Positions 1 through 8,414 of a stretch of DNA of 64,000 nt are shown piece after piece; within the stretch, counting starts at the first letter, position 1, and the number at the start of each line of letters is the position of its first letter. The stretch spans positions 3,596,001 through 3,660,000 of the forward strand of contig NZ_CP014504.1 in NCBI RefSeq assembly GCF_001590605.1. The letters are read 5' to 3'. The translations under genes were made by a program, and so were the position numbers. Under the pieces are notes generated by a model, which worked only from the letters and a program-made list of their open reading frames with translations, did no database searches and had not been told where the DNA came from. The stretch is from Pedobacter cryoconitis. Its GTDB lineage: Bacteria > Bacteroidota > Bacteroidia > Sphingobacteriales > Sphingobacteriaceae.

Positions 1-911
1 GTAATGTCCAGAATATTTAAGCCTTCGTCTGTACCAATCCACAACTGGTTCGTAGCATTGGCTACTACACTGGTTATAGTATTACTGGACAGTGACTGAC
101 TATCTCCGGGTTTGTGTCTTAAATTTTGAAATCCTTTCCCATCAGGAAGAAGCATGCTGAGTCCGTTTTTCGTACCTATCCACAAATTCCCGAGACGATC
201 TTCAACAATTCCGGCTATATAGTTATCGCTGATACTGGCAGCATTTGTCGCCGAATGCTGAAAAAATATAAATGAAGTCGTTTTCCGGTTATACAGGTAA
301 AGGCCGTTATTCGTTCCGATCCACATCCTGCGTTTACGGTCTTCATAAAGACAACTGATTATTTTATCAGGGAATACCTGCTGATTTTTAGAACGGATAG
401 AAAATTTTCTGACCTTTTTACTTACTGGATCAACTACATCAAGACCGTTAAAAGTTGCAACCCATATTTTCCCGGTATAATCGCTGCAAATGCTGCGGAC
501 AATATCACTGCTCAGGCCAGCAGCGGTATTGGCAGGGAAATTTATAAAAGAGTTTTTTTTCCTGTCATATAAACTAAGCGAACCTCCTGCACTGCCCACC
601 CATAAATTACCTGATTTGTCTTCATGCAGTGTCCTGATATCATTGGCCTGAAGCCCGGTAGAATCATCAGATTTATGTTTATATACCGTAAAATTCGTTC
701 CGTCAAATTTATTGAGACCATCTTCGGTGGCAAACCACATTAACCCATACCGGTCTTTTAAAATAGCATTAACTGTATTGGAAGAAAGTCCGTCTTTTGA
801 ATTCAGCGAGGTGAAATTTATTTTCTGCTGTTGTGCATATCCAGCTTGTAGTATACAGATAGCGCTTAGAAATAAGCAGTAAGCTCTTTTAAAAATGACC
901 CGGTTTAACAT
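1..911 (-). CDS. Hybrid two-component system sensor, N-terminal propeller part (partial)
   Basis: This gene runs off the left edge, so only about 303 N-terminal residues are present. Translating the minus strand from the ATG at 909-911 gives an open frame with a signal peptide (MLNRVIFKRAYCLF... to ...AGYAQQ). Repeated two-component-regulator propeller blades follow, with motifs such as DGLSSNTVNAIL, WFATEDGLNKFD, LWVGS and MWIGTNNGLY. In Bacteroidota these blades form the periplasmic sensor of hybrid two-component regulators that control polysaccharide loci. The kinase, receiver and AraC-type DNA-binding parts would lie outside the window. It is divergent from the GH10 gene and is probably the locus regulator, sensing a xylan fragment (inference). 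The family call is firm; the ligand is not known. Confidence 0.85.
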   Translation of the reverse strand, partial: MLNRVIFKRAYCLFLSAICILQAGYAQQQKINFTSLNSKDGLSSNTVNAILKDRYGLMWFATEDGLNKFDGTNFTVYKHKSDDSTGLQANDIRTLHEDKSGNLWVGSAGGSLSLYDRKKNSFINFPANTAAGLSSDIVRSICSDYTGKIWVATFNGLDVVDPVSKKVRKFSIRSKNQQVFPDKIISCLYEDRKRRMWIGTNNGLYLYNRKTTSFIFFQHSATNAASISDNYIAGIVEDRLGNLWIGTKNGLSMLLPDGKGFQNLRHKPGDSQSLSSNTITSVVANATNQLWIGTDEGLNILDI

Positions 912-1264
912 TGTTGCTCAGTTACCTAAAGTTACATAAAATAATTATACCTGAGGAATATTAATCTGGAAGAAATACAGATTAATAACCATTAAGCATC
1001 ATTATTCCTAATGAAATCCTTTAATTAGGGAAAACAGATACAAGGTATATTTGGTTAGACAACTAAAGTAACGACAAAACAAGCACCCGACCATCACAAA
1101 TGTCTATTTTTATGCTACATAAGTTCAAAACACCTCCTGATGGTCATTAATACACCAAAACTGCAGGGAACATTCGTGTTAGCAAAATAAAGAAATGAAC
1201 TATAAAGGAGAGCTAACTATTTATAGTTTTATAACAAACGTATTCGGTTTTTTTAAATTCAATT
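912..1264. promoter_or_regulatory. Divergent spacer between sensor and GH10 xylanase genes
   Basis: This 353-base AT-rich spacer contains no convincing gene. It must hold the promoters of the minus-strand sensor and the plus-strand xylanase. A short inverted repeat AACTA-TTTA-TAGTT lies near 1213-1226, just upstream of the xylanase start. The 11-mer AACACCTCCTG at 1129-1139 also occurs at 4302-4312, upstream of the GH67 gene. Neither is a proven operator. No clear Bacteroidota -33/-7 promoter could be fixed by eye. Confidence 0.35.
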
Positions 1265-2356
1265 ATGAAAACTCAACTATTCAAAAGGCTCCTTCTGTTT
1301 TCGACTTTGCTTTCCTGCACGTGGTCATTAAGCAGTTATACTTTTTCACTTACTGAAACCAAGGGATTAAAAGATTATTATGAAAAATATTTTCCAATAG
1401 GCGTAGCCATTACTCCTGCTAATATCAATGGTGCTGACCGCCAAATGATTTTGCAGCACTTTAATAGCATAACTGCTGAAAACGCCATGAAAATGGGCCC
1501 TTTGCATCCGGAGGAAAGCCATTTTTACTGGAAAAATGCGGACTCCATTGTAGCTTTCGGAATAACAAACAAATTAAAAATCCGCGGTCACTGCCTGGTC
1601 TGGCATACCCAGGCTCCCCGCTGGCTATTCAGAGGAGCTGACGGAAAATTTGTAAGTAAGGAGATCTTATTAGCAAGACTGAAAAATCATATCAATACTG
1701 TTGTCAGCCGCTATAAAGGAAAAATCTATGCCTGGGATGTTGTGAATGAAGTTATTGACGATGATACGGCTTATTTCCGCAAGACACCTCTCTTTGAAAT
1801 AGCCGGGGAGGAATTTATGGAGCAGGCATTCCGGTATGCACATCAGGCAGATCCAAAAGCCATTTTATTCTATAATGATTACAATACAGAAAACCCTGTA
1901 AAAAGAGAAAAGATCTACCGCATGCTTAAAAAACTACTTTCACGCGGTGTCCCGATACATGGGATTGGATTGCAGGCACATTGGTCTGTCAATACACCAA
2001 GTCGTGAAGAACTTGAAAAATCAATCAAAATGTTCTCCTCACTAGGATTAACTATTCAATTTACTGAGCTGGATATTTCCGTTTATACGGGTAATCAGGG
2101 GGGACAAATCATCAGGGGACAAAGGGATACAACGGCTGCAGTTTTCACCAAAGAGATGGAAGAAAAACAGCTGGAGAAGTACCGGATGGTCTTTGAAGTA
2201 TTTCGAAAATATAAAAAGAACATTAGTGGCGTAACCTTCTGGAACTTATCCGACAGGTATAGCTGGCTCGACAACCGAGGCAAAAAGAACTTCCCTTTAC
2301 TATTTGACACCAATTTACAACCCAAAAAGGCCTATTATGAGGTCATCAGATTCTAA
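1265..2356 (+). CDS. GH10 endo-1,4-beta-xylanase
   Basis: Secreted glycoside hydrolase family 10 enzyme of 363 residues, expected to cut internal beta-1,4-xylosidic bonds in xylan. A hydrophobic leader (residues 5-28) suggests export. Family hallmarks are ENAMKM near residue 72, RGHCLVWHTQAP near 107-118, WDVVNEV with the acid/base Glu162, and FTELDIS with the nucleophile Glu268. The length is that of a single catalytic domain with no carbohydrate-binding module. The gene is convergent with the GH43 gene at 2426-4090, and a shared terminator lies between them. It sits first after the sensor, which fits induction by xylan breakdown products. Confidence 0.95.
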   Translation: MKTQLFKRLLLFSTLLSCTWSLSSYTFSLTETKGLKDYYEKYFPIGVAITPANINGADRQMILQHFNSITAENAMKMGPLHPEESHFYWKNADSIVAFGITNKLKIRGHCLVWHTQAPRWLFRGADGKFVSKEILLARLKNHINTVVSRYKGKIYAWDVVNEVIDDDTAYFRKTPLFEIAGEEFMEQAFRYAHQADPKAILFYNDYNTENPVKREKIYRMLKKLLSRGVPIHGIGLQAHWSVNTPSREELEKSIKMFSSLGLTIQFTELDISVYTGNQGGQIIRGQRDTTAAVFTKEMEEKQLEKYRMVFEVFRKYKKNISGVTFWNLSDRYSWLDNRGKKNFPLLFDTNLQPKKAYYEVIRF

Positions 2357-2372
2357 AATAAATCACATAAGG

Positions 2373-2403
2373 AAGGCCCGGATTTTCGTCTAATCCAGGC
2401 CTT
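2373..2403. terminator. Bidirectional terminator between GH10 and GH43 genes
   Basis: AAGGCC-c-GGATT pairs with AATCC-a-GGCCTT around a 7-base loop (2385-2391). This is a 12-position stem with one internal mismatch, followed by TTTT on the plus strand. It lies between two convergent stop codons. Confidence 0.75.
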
Positions 2404-2425
2404 TTAATGCTGAGAGCGTACTGGA

Positions 2426-4090
2426 TTAGTAAGTATTGTCATTTCCGCTATATCCGAACCACTTGTAAACAGCCTGATTATTTGACTCCTTACCTGCTGA
2501 GGTCGCATAAATCCCATACAAAGATCCAACAAAACCTTTAGCAACAGCAGTGCTTAAAAATTTGCCATCCAGTTTATCTGCCAGCAGCTTCCAGTCTTTA
2601 TCTGACGAGCCATACCAGAATGAATAATGATCTTTATCGGAACTGATTTTGAAATATATTTTACGCTGAGATTTAGGTAAAACAATCTGTTTCAGCAAAT
2701 CCATTTGATTTGAAGCCGGATTACCTTTGAATAGTTGAATTACATCCTTTTTATTGTCAATGGATTTGCACATATAGTAAAAATGGTTCTCGTTTTGAAA
2801 TATGATAAGCCCTGCTTTTTCATTTTTATTTTGAGCAGAGAAGTCCATTTCAGTAGATGCTGAGCTGTTCAGATGCTGCTGCCTTCTTCCAATAAAAGCA
2901 GGATTTCCTTTTTCAAGAATTGTTTCTGGCAAAAGATTGAGGGTGAGTGCGTTTTTATTTTTCCGGAAACTATACCAGTCAGGATTATCAGTGCGTAAAA
3001 ACAAAAACTGGGTATTCAAACTGTCTTTAAATGGGATTTTAAGACTAAAGTTCCCGGTAATTGGCAATTGATCCGCATGCTTCTGCTCTTTCCAGTTTAC
3101 GTTATATTTGTACTGTACTTCTTTGTAATCAGCATTGATAATTGGCCAGCCGTCCACCCATTTTACAGGCGCAATAAAAGTTTCACGTCCCGTATTGTAA
3201 AAATCTCCTGCATACGGACGAACACCCAGGAATACAGCATAAGTATTGCCATCAGGTCCCTCTACCAAATCAGCATGACCAACTGAAGATATTGGATTTT
3301 TTCTATTGGGGTCCAGATGCCTCTGGGTAAGAATAGGATTTTTCTCGTAGGGAATATAAGGTCCGCGAACATCCTTACTTCTGAAAATTACCTCAGAATG
3401 ATTGACACTGGTCCCGCCCTCGGCTGCCATCAAATAATAAAAATCATTTCTTTTGTATATATGGGGTGCTTCAATCCAAACAGGTTTTTTACTGAGGTCT
3501 ACTCCACCATTGACCAGGATCTTTTCAGTACCTTTCACCTTCAGCGTTGTCAGCTCAAGTTCATAAATCCTGACCGTCCTGTGTCCGCTATATAAAGATT
3601 TATTTTCCGGTGGATCGCTGTTATAAATGATAAATGCCTGATCACCCTCAAAGAACAAAGAAGGATCAATACCCCTTGCTTCTTTAATATATACGGGATT
3701 ACTCCATGGACCAGCCGGATTTTTGGCTGTGAGAATAAAATTTCCGCCATGATCAATATCTGTACAAGTGATATAGAAAATCCCGTTATGATAATTTATT
3801 GCCGGTGCAAACAAGCCTCTTGATACCTGTTCTCCCATAAAATCCATCTGCGAGGGCCGGTTAATGGCACTGCCAATCTGCTTCCAGTTTTTAAGATCTC
3901 TGCTATGTAAAACAGGTATTCCCGGGAAATAAACAAAAGTCGAGGTGACCATGTAATAATCTGAACCTACTTTACATATAGCAGGATCGGGATAAAAACC
4001 TGGAAGAATAGGGTTTTCTAAAGTCATCTGAGCCTGGACACTCGAAAAAAAAGTGGTCAATACTACTAAATAAGAAAAAAAGATGCGCAT
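2426..4090 (-). CDS. GH43 glycoside hydrolase (beta-xylosidase/arabinofuranosidase type)
   Basis: Exported family 43 enzyme of about 554 residues. I chose the ATG at 4088-4090 because it gives a normal signal peptide (MRIFFSYLVV...SSVQAQ); in-frame starts at 4129 (ATG) and 4144 (TTG) would add an odd leader. The five-blade propeller begins with NPILPGFYPDPAI, holding the catalytic base Asp. It continues with GIDPSLFF (pKa-tuning Asp) and WIEAPHIYK (acid Glu). The C-terminal 200 residues look like the beta-sandwich domain common in GH43 subfamilies acting on xylooligosaccharides. It probably removes xylose or arabinose from imported fragments. It is convergent with GH10 and divergent from GH67. 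Confidence 0.9.
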   Translation of the reverse strand: MRIFFSYLVVLTTFFSSVQAQMTLENPILPGFYPDPAICKVGSDYYMVTSTFVYFPGIPVLHSRDLKNWKQIGSAINRPSQMDFMGEQVSRGLFAPAINYHNGIFYITCTDIDHGGNFILTAKNPAGPWSNPVYIKEARGIDPSLFFEGDQAFIIYNSDPPENKSLYSGHRTVRIYELELTTLKVKGTEKILVNGGVDLSKKPVWIEAPHIYKRNDFYYLMAAEGGTSVNHSEVIFRSKDVRGPYIPYEKNPILTQRHLDPNRKNPISSVGHADLVEGPDGNTYAVFLGVRPYAGDFYNTGRETFIAPVKWVDGWPIINADYKEVQYKYNVNWKEQKHADQLPITGNFSLKIPFKDSLNTQFLFLRTDNPDWYSFRKNKNALTLNLLPETILEKGNPAFIGRRQQHLNSSASTEMDFSAQNKNEKAGLIIFQNENHFYYMCKSIDNKKDVIQLFKGNPASNQMDLLKQIVLPKSQRKIYFKISSDKDHYSFWYGSSDKDWKLLADKLDGKFLSTAVAKGFVGSLYGIYATSAGKESNNQAVYKWFGYSGNDNTY

Positions 4091-4392
4091 TTTTTTAGGG
4101 GTGTAATTTGAATAAAGAAATTGAATCATCCGCTGATTATCCAAAGGTACCGGGCTAAAAAAAAGAAAGCTTGCTCATTTGTTGATTTTAATGTGAAAAA
4201 TGTATCTGAAAGATCAATTTACACTTCCAGGCGACCGATTTCATCAAATCTTCAGGATAAAGCTCCTATTAAACATTTGTTCTACAATTGATGACAAACG
4301 AACACCTCCTGCCCTGTTAAGATCTATATTTTTATCCTCAGGTTATATCAGCCAGTTAATTAACAAACCAAGTATCTAAAGGCAAATTATGT

Positions 4393-6432
4393 ATGAAATT
4401 TATTAGCAGATCGATTATAATCCTGTGTGCCTTAAGTGTACTCTGCATTAAAACCAACGCAGAAGATGGCCATCAACTCTGGCTAAACAAGCGGCCCCCA
4501 ATCTCTGTAAATATCATTTGTGCCAAAAAATCAGCTGTATTGAACATTGCAATAAAAGAGCTGACGGATGGATGGCAAGGACCTTCCGGTAAGAGGTTTA
4601 CGCTCAATTTATCTCCTGAAAAATCAATCAAAGGAGATGGTTTCATTTTAGACGATGCCGGCATAAGAGCAAATACTGAGTTTGGGATCCTTTATGGCAC
4701 GTATGAGGTATTGCGCCGTCAAAAGACAGGAAAAATGGCCGGTAATTTAGCGTCTAATCCTTCCTATATGCACCGCATTCTTAACCACTGGGACAACTTA
4801 GACGGATCAGTGGAACGCGGGTATGCGGGTTCCTCCATCTTCTGGAGAAATGAAAAAAACGCTATTACAGTTACTGAAAAGGATAAAATGCTTTGGCATG
4901 AATATGCCAGGGCCAATGCATCCATAGGAATCAATGGTACCGTAGTTAATAATGTAAATGCCTCTCCGTTAATCTTAACTTCTGTCTATTTGAAAAAAGT
5001 GAAAGACATAGCCGGAGTGCTGCGTCCTTATGGCGTGAAGGTTTATCTCTCTGTTAATTTTTCCTCACCCGTAAAAACAGGAGGGCTAAAAACCTCAGAT
5101 CCTTTGGATCCTGAAGTAAAAAAGTGGTGGGCCATGAAAATAAAGGAAATATACAGTTTGATTCCTGACTTTGGTGGCTTTTTAGTGAAGGCCAATAGTG
5201 AAGGACAACCTGGCCCGCAAGACTTTGGCCGCACCCATGCTGATGGTGCCAACATGATTGCCGACGCATTAAAACCTTACAAAGGAATAGTCATGTGGAG
5301 GGCTTTTGTCTATAGTCCATCAGATAAGGATCGTGTGATGCAGGCCTATTCGGAATTCTTACCCCTGGACGGACAATTCCGGGAAAATGTTATCATTCAG
5401 ATCAAAAACGGACCGCTGGACTTCCAGCCACGCGAGCCCTTCAGTCCTCTTTTCGGTGCATTGAAAAAAACAGCTATAATGCCTGAGCTTCAAATCACCC
5501 AGGAATATCTGGGTCGTGATATACAATTGGTATACCTGGCTCCCATGTGGGAAGAATTTCTGAAAAGTGATACCTATCAGGAAGGAAGCGGAAGTACAAT
5601 AGCGCAGCGTACAGCTGGAAATATTTACCCTCAGCAATATACTGCCATTGCTGGCGTAGCTAATATTGGATTAGACTCCAATTGGTGTGGTCATGATTTT
5701 GCACAAGCGAACTGGTATGCGTTCGGACGTATGGCCTGGAATAATAAAATGAGCAGCGGAGACATTGCAGAAGAATGGCTGAAACAAACCTTTATACAAA
5801 ATGAGCCTGAATTCATTGAGCCGGTAAAAGCTATGATGATGGCCAGCCGGGAAGCAGCAGTCAATTATATGATGCCACTGGGTCTGCATCATATTTTTGT
5901 GGAGAACCATCATTATGGACCTGCACCATGGTTTGCGAATAAAGATTTACGGCAAGACTGGACCTCTGTATATTACCATCAGGCAGATACCAATGGCATT
6001 GGTTTTAACCGGACAAGTAAAGGAAGTAACGCAATAAGTCAATATCGGGAACCTCTGGCCTCAAGGTTTAACCACCCGGATACCTGCCCTGAAATTTACC
6101 TGTTATGGTTTCATCACCTCCCCTGGGATTACAAAATGAAAAACGGGCGTATACTATGGAATGAAATGTGCTATCGGTATGCTGATGGATTAAATGAAGT
6201 GCGGAAATTCCAGAAGACCTGGGACCAGGTTCAGCCTTACGTTGATCAGCAGCGTTTTTATGCAGTACAGCATAAACTGCAGCGTCAATGCCGTGATGCT
6301 CAAATCTGGAAAGATGCCTGTTTACTTTATTTTCAGCAATTCAGCAAACGGCCTGTCCCGTTTGATATAGAGCGTCCAGTTCATGATCTGGAATACTTAA
6401 AGAACACTCCGCCATCTGCTATATATAATTAA
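4393..6432 (+). CDS. GH67 alpha-glucuronidase
   Basis: Family 67 enzyme of 679 residues with a signal peptide (residues 1-23). It removes (4-O-methyl)glucuronic acid from the terminal xylose of xylooligosaccharides. Visible family motifs include PSYMHRILNHWDNLDGSVERGYAG near 123-146, GFLVKANSEGQPGP with the putative acid Glu270, and the pair Asp343 (PLDFQPREP) and Glu371 (QITQEYLGR), which match the inverting base residues known for GH67. The C-terminal region has LWFHHLPWDYKMKNGRILW. It opens a plus-strand run of five genes ending with GH43 at 12398, with 28 bases to the next start, which suggests an operon. Confidence 0.95.
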   Translation: MKFISRSIIILCALSVLCIKTNAEDGHQLWLNKRPPISVNIICAKKSAVLNIAIKELTDGWQGPSGKRFTLNLSPEKSIKGDGFILDDAGIRANTEFGILYGTYEVLRRQKTGKMAGNLASNPSYMHRILNHWDNLDGSVERGYAGSSIFWRNEKNAITVTEKDKMLWHEYARANASIGINGTVVNNVNASPLILTSVYLKKVKDIAGVLRPYGVKVYLSVNFSSPVKTGGLKTSDPLDPEVKKWWAMKIKEIYSLIPDFGGFLVKANSEGQPGPQDFGRTHADGANMIADALKPYKGIVMWRAFVYSPSDKDRVMQAYSEFLPLDGQFRENVIIQIKNGPLDFQPREPFSPLFGALKKTAIMPELQITQEYLGRDIQLVYLAPMWEEFLKSDTYQEGSGSTIAQRTAGNIYPQQYTAIAGVANIGLDSNWCGHDFAQANWYAFGRMAWNNKMSSGDIAEEWLKQTFIQNEPEFIEPVKAMMMASREAAVNYMMPLGLHHIFVENHHYGPAPWFANKDLRQDWTSVYYHQADTNGIGFNRTSKGSNAISQYREPLASRFNHPDTCPEIYLLWFHHLPWDYKMKNGRILWNEMCYRYADGLNEVRKFQKTWDQVQPYVDQQRFYAVQHKLQRQCRDAQIWKDACLLYFQQFSKRPVPFDIERPVHDLEYLKNTPPSAIYN

Positions 6433-6460
6433 CCTCAATAATCAGAACGATATCAAATCA

Positions 6461-7216
6461 ATGAACGAAAATCAAAACAAGCTAAAAATCGCCATCGTTA
6501 CGGGTGGCGCTTCGGGAATCGGCCTGGCCATTGCAACAGAATTTATCCGGAACAATATTTATACAATAATTATCGGACGTGACAAATTAAAACTTCAAAA
6601 AGCTAAAGAGAAATTGGGGGAATTATGCGAGACGATTACATTTGATTTGAGCCAGCTTGATGGCATTCCTTCACTGATCAAACAAATATCTGCCAGACAT
6701 CAGCAAATTGATATCCTTGTCAATAACGCTGGTATCAATATGAAAAAGGAATTCTGTGAGGTTACGGATGCTGATTTTATGCAGATCATTCAAACCAATG
6801 TCTTATCGGTATTCAGTATATCAAGAGAAGTCGTCAGTACTATGCTTCCATTTAAATCTGGCTGTATCCTCAACATAAGTTCGATGGCTGCACAATATGG
6901 CATACCCAAAGTAATCGCGTATACCGCAGCAAAAAGTGCAATAGATGGCATGACTAAAGCTATGGCAGTTGAACTCTCGCCAAAAGGGATCCGTATCAAT
7001 GCAATTGCGCCAGGTTTTATTTACAGCAACATGTCGGCTAAGGCATTGGATAGTGATCCTGAACGAAAAGCGAAAGTTTACTCCCGCACGCCAATGGGAT
7101 ACCTTGGAGAACCGGAAGACATTGGAACAACAGCAGCTTTTCTGGTTTCTGATGCTGCAAAATACATCACTGGAGTAATATTGCCTGTTGATGGTGGAAA
7201 TTCAATTGGTTTTTAA
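6461..7216 (+). CDS. SDR-family oxidoreductase, probable hexuronate pathway reductase
   Basis: Classical short-chain dehydrogenase of 251 residues. The NAD(P)-binding motif TGGASGIG is at 15-22, NNAG near 87-90, the catalytic Ser in NISSMAA near 140, and YTAAK with the Tyr/Lys pair near 154-158. The C-terminus GVILPVDGGNSIGF is typical. It lies between GH67 and mannonate dehydratase, with only 18 bases to the latter. It therefore probably reduces fructuronate to mannonate in place of a classical UxuB (inference from context). The substrate cannot be proven from sequence, and a KduD-like role is the main alternative. Confidence 0.8.
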   Translation: MNENQNKLKIAIVTGGASGIGLAIATEFIRNNIYTIIIGRDKLKLQKAKEKLGELCETITFDLSQLDGIPSLIKQISARHQQIDILVNNAGINMKKEFCEVTDADFMQIIQTNVLSVFSISREVVSTMLPFKSGCILNISSMAAQYGIPKVIAYTAAKSAIDGMTKAMAVELSPKGIRINAIAPGFIYSNMSAKALDSDPERKAKVYSRTPMGYLGEPEDIGTTAAFLVSDAAKYITGVILPVDGGNSIGF

Positions 7217-7234
7217 TACAGTAAAGGAAAATTT

Positions 7235-8414
7235 ATGTTAATGGAACAAACGATGCGCTGGTTCGGCCCAGGCGACCCTGTTAGTCTGCAGGATATCAGA
7301 CAAGCCGGTTGCAGTGGCGTTGTTACTGCGTTACATCAAATTGCTATTGGGGATATCTGGACGGTCGGTGAAATTGAAAAACGAAAAAAAAATCGTCGAA
7401 GCCTCAGGTTTAACCTGGACGGTAACAGAAAGCCTTCCTGTTCATGAAGACATCAAAAAACAAAAAGATAATTTCCAGCATTACATAGAAAACTATAAGC
7501 AAAGTCTTGAAAATCTGGCAGCATGCGGGATGAAAGTGGTCACTTATAATTTCATGCCTATTCTTGATTGGATGAGAACAGACTTGAATTATACCCTGGA
7601 TAACGGAAGTAAAGCTTTACGTTTTGAAAAAGCAGCATTTATTGCTTTTGATTTGTTTTTACTTCAAAGACCTGGCGCCAGTGAAGAATATACTGCTGAA
7701 GAGATAGCAAATGCGAAGCAACGCTTGGAGACCATGACTCCAGATGAAAGATCCTCCTTGTTTAAAACTGCGATGCTTGGTTTACCGGGAAGTGATGAGC
7801 CTTTTACACGGGACCAAATTCTGACAGCGCTTGAAACTTATCAGGGTATAGATGCTGACCAATTAAAAACTCATTTATTCCATTTTTTAAAAGAGATTAC
7901 ACCGGTAGCTGAATTGGTGGGAATAAAATTAGCTATTCATCCTGACGATCCACCCTATCCCATTCTGGGATTACCCAGAATTGTGAGTACAGAGCAGGAT
8001 GTCAGCGAACTATTTGAAGCCGTGCCCTCACCTGCAAATGGCTTATGTTTCTGTACAGGTTCATTTGGAGCCAGACCAGACAATGATTTACCAGCTATGG
8101 TCAGACATTTAGCCGGGCGTATTCATTTCCTTCATCTGCGGAGCACACAGCGTGATGAGCAAGGAAATTTTTATGAAGCCAATCATTTAGAGGGGAATGC
8201 AGGGATGTACGAGGTCGTAAAGGAAGTCGTTTTACTGTCCAAAAGAAAAAACATATCCATTCCTATGCGTCCGGATCATGGACACCAGATGTTGGATGAC
8301 TTAAAGAAAAAAACTTATCCGGGTTACTCAGCCATAGGAAGGTTAAAAGGCCTTGCCGAATTGCGTGGCCTGGAAATGGGGATTTCGTATTCACTTACAG
8401 CAGAACAACTATGA
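7235..8414 (+). pseudogene. uxuA: Mannonate dehydratase, frameshifted at an A9 run
   Basis: Two overlapping frames together give a complete mannonate dehydratase of about 393 residues, which converts mannonate to 2-keto-3-deoxygluconate. The first frame (7235-7447) encodes the N-terminus, with MEQTMRWFGPGDPVSL and DIRQAGCSGVVTALH. The family sequence then moves into the frame that ends at 8414, with VEASGLTW, ESLPVHEDIK, YNFMPILDW, AIHPDDPP and MRPDHGH. The switch falls in nine A residues at 7384-7392. Eight As would give an uninterrupted ...EIEKRKKIVEAS... protein. A GTAAAGGAAA stretch precedes the ATG at 7235. The stop overlaps the next start by four bases, which implies coupling. It may be a sequencing error, a real mutation or slippage-rescued expression. 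Confidence 0.85.
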
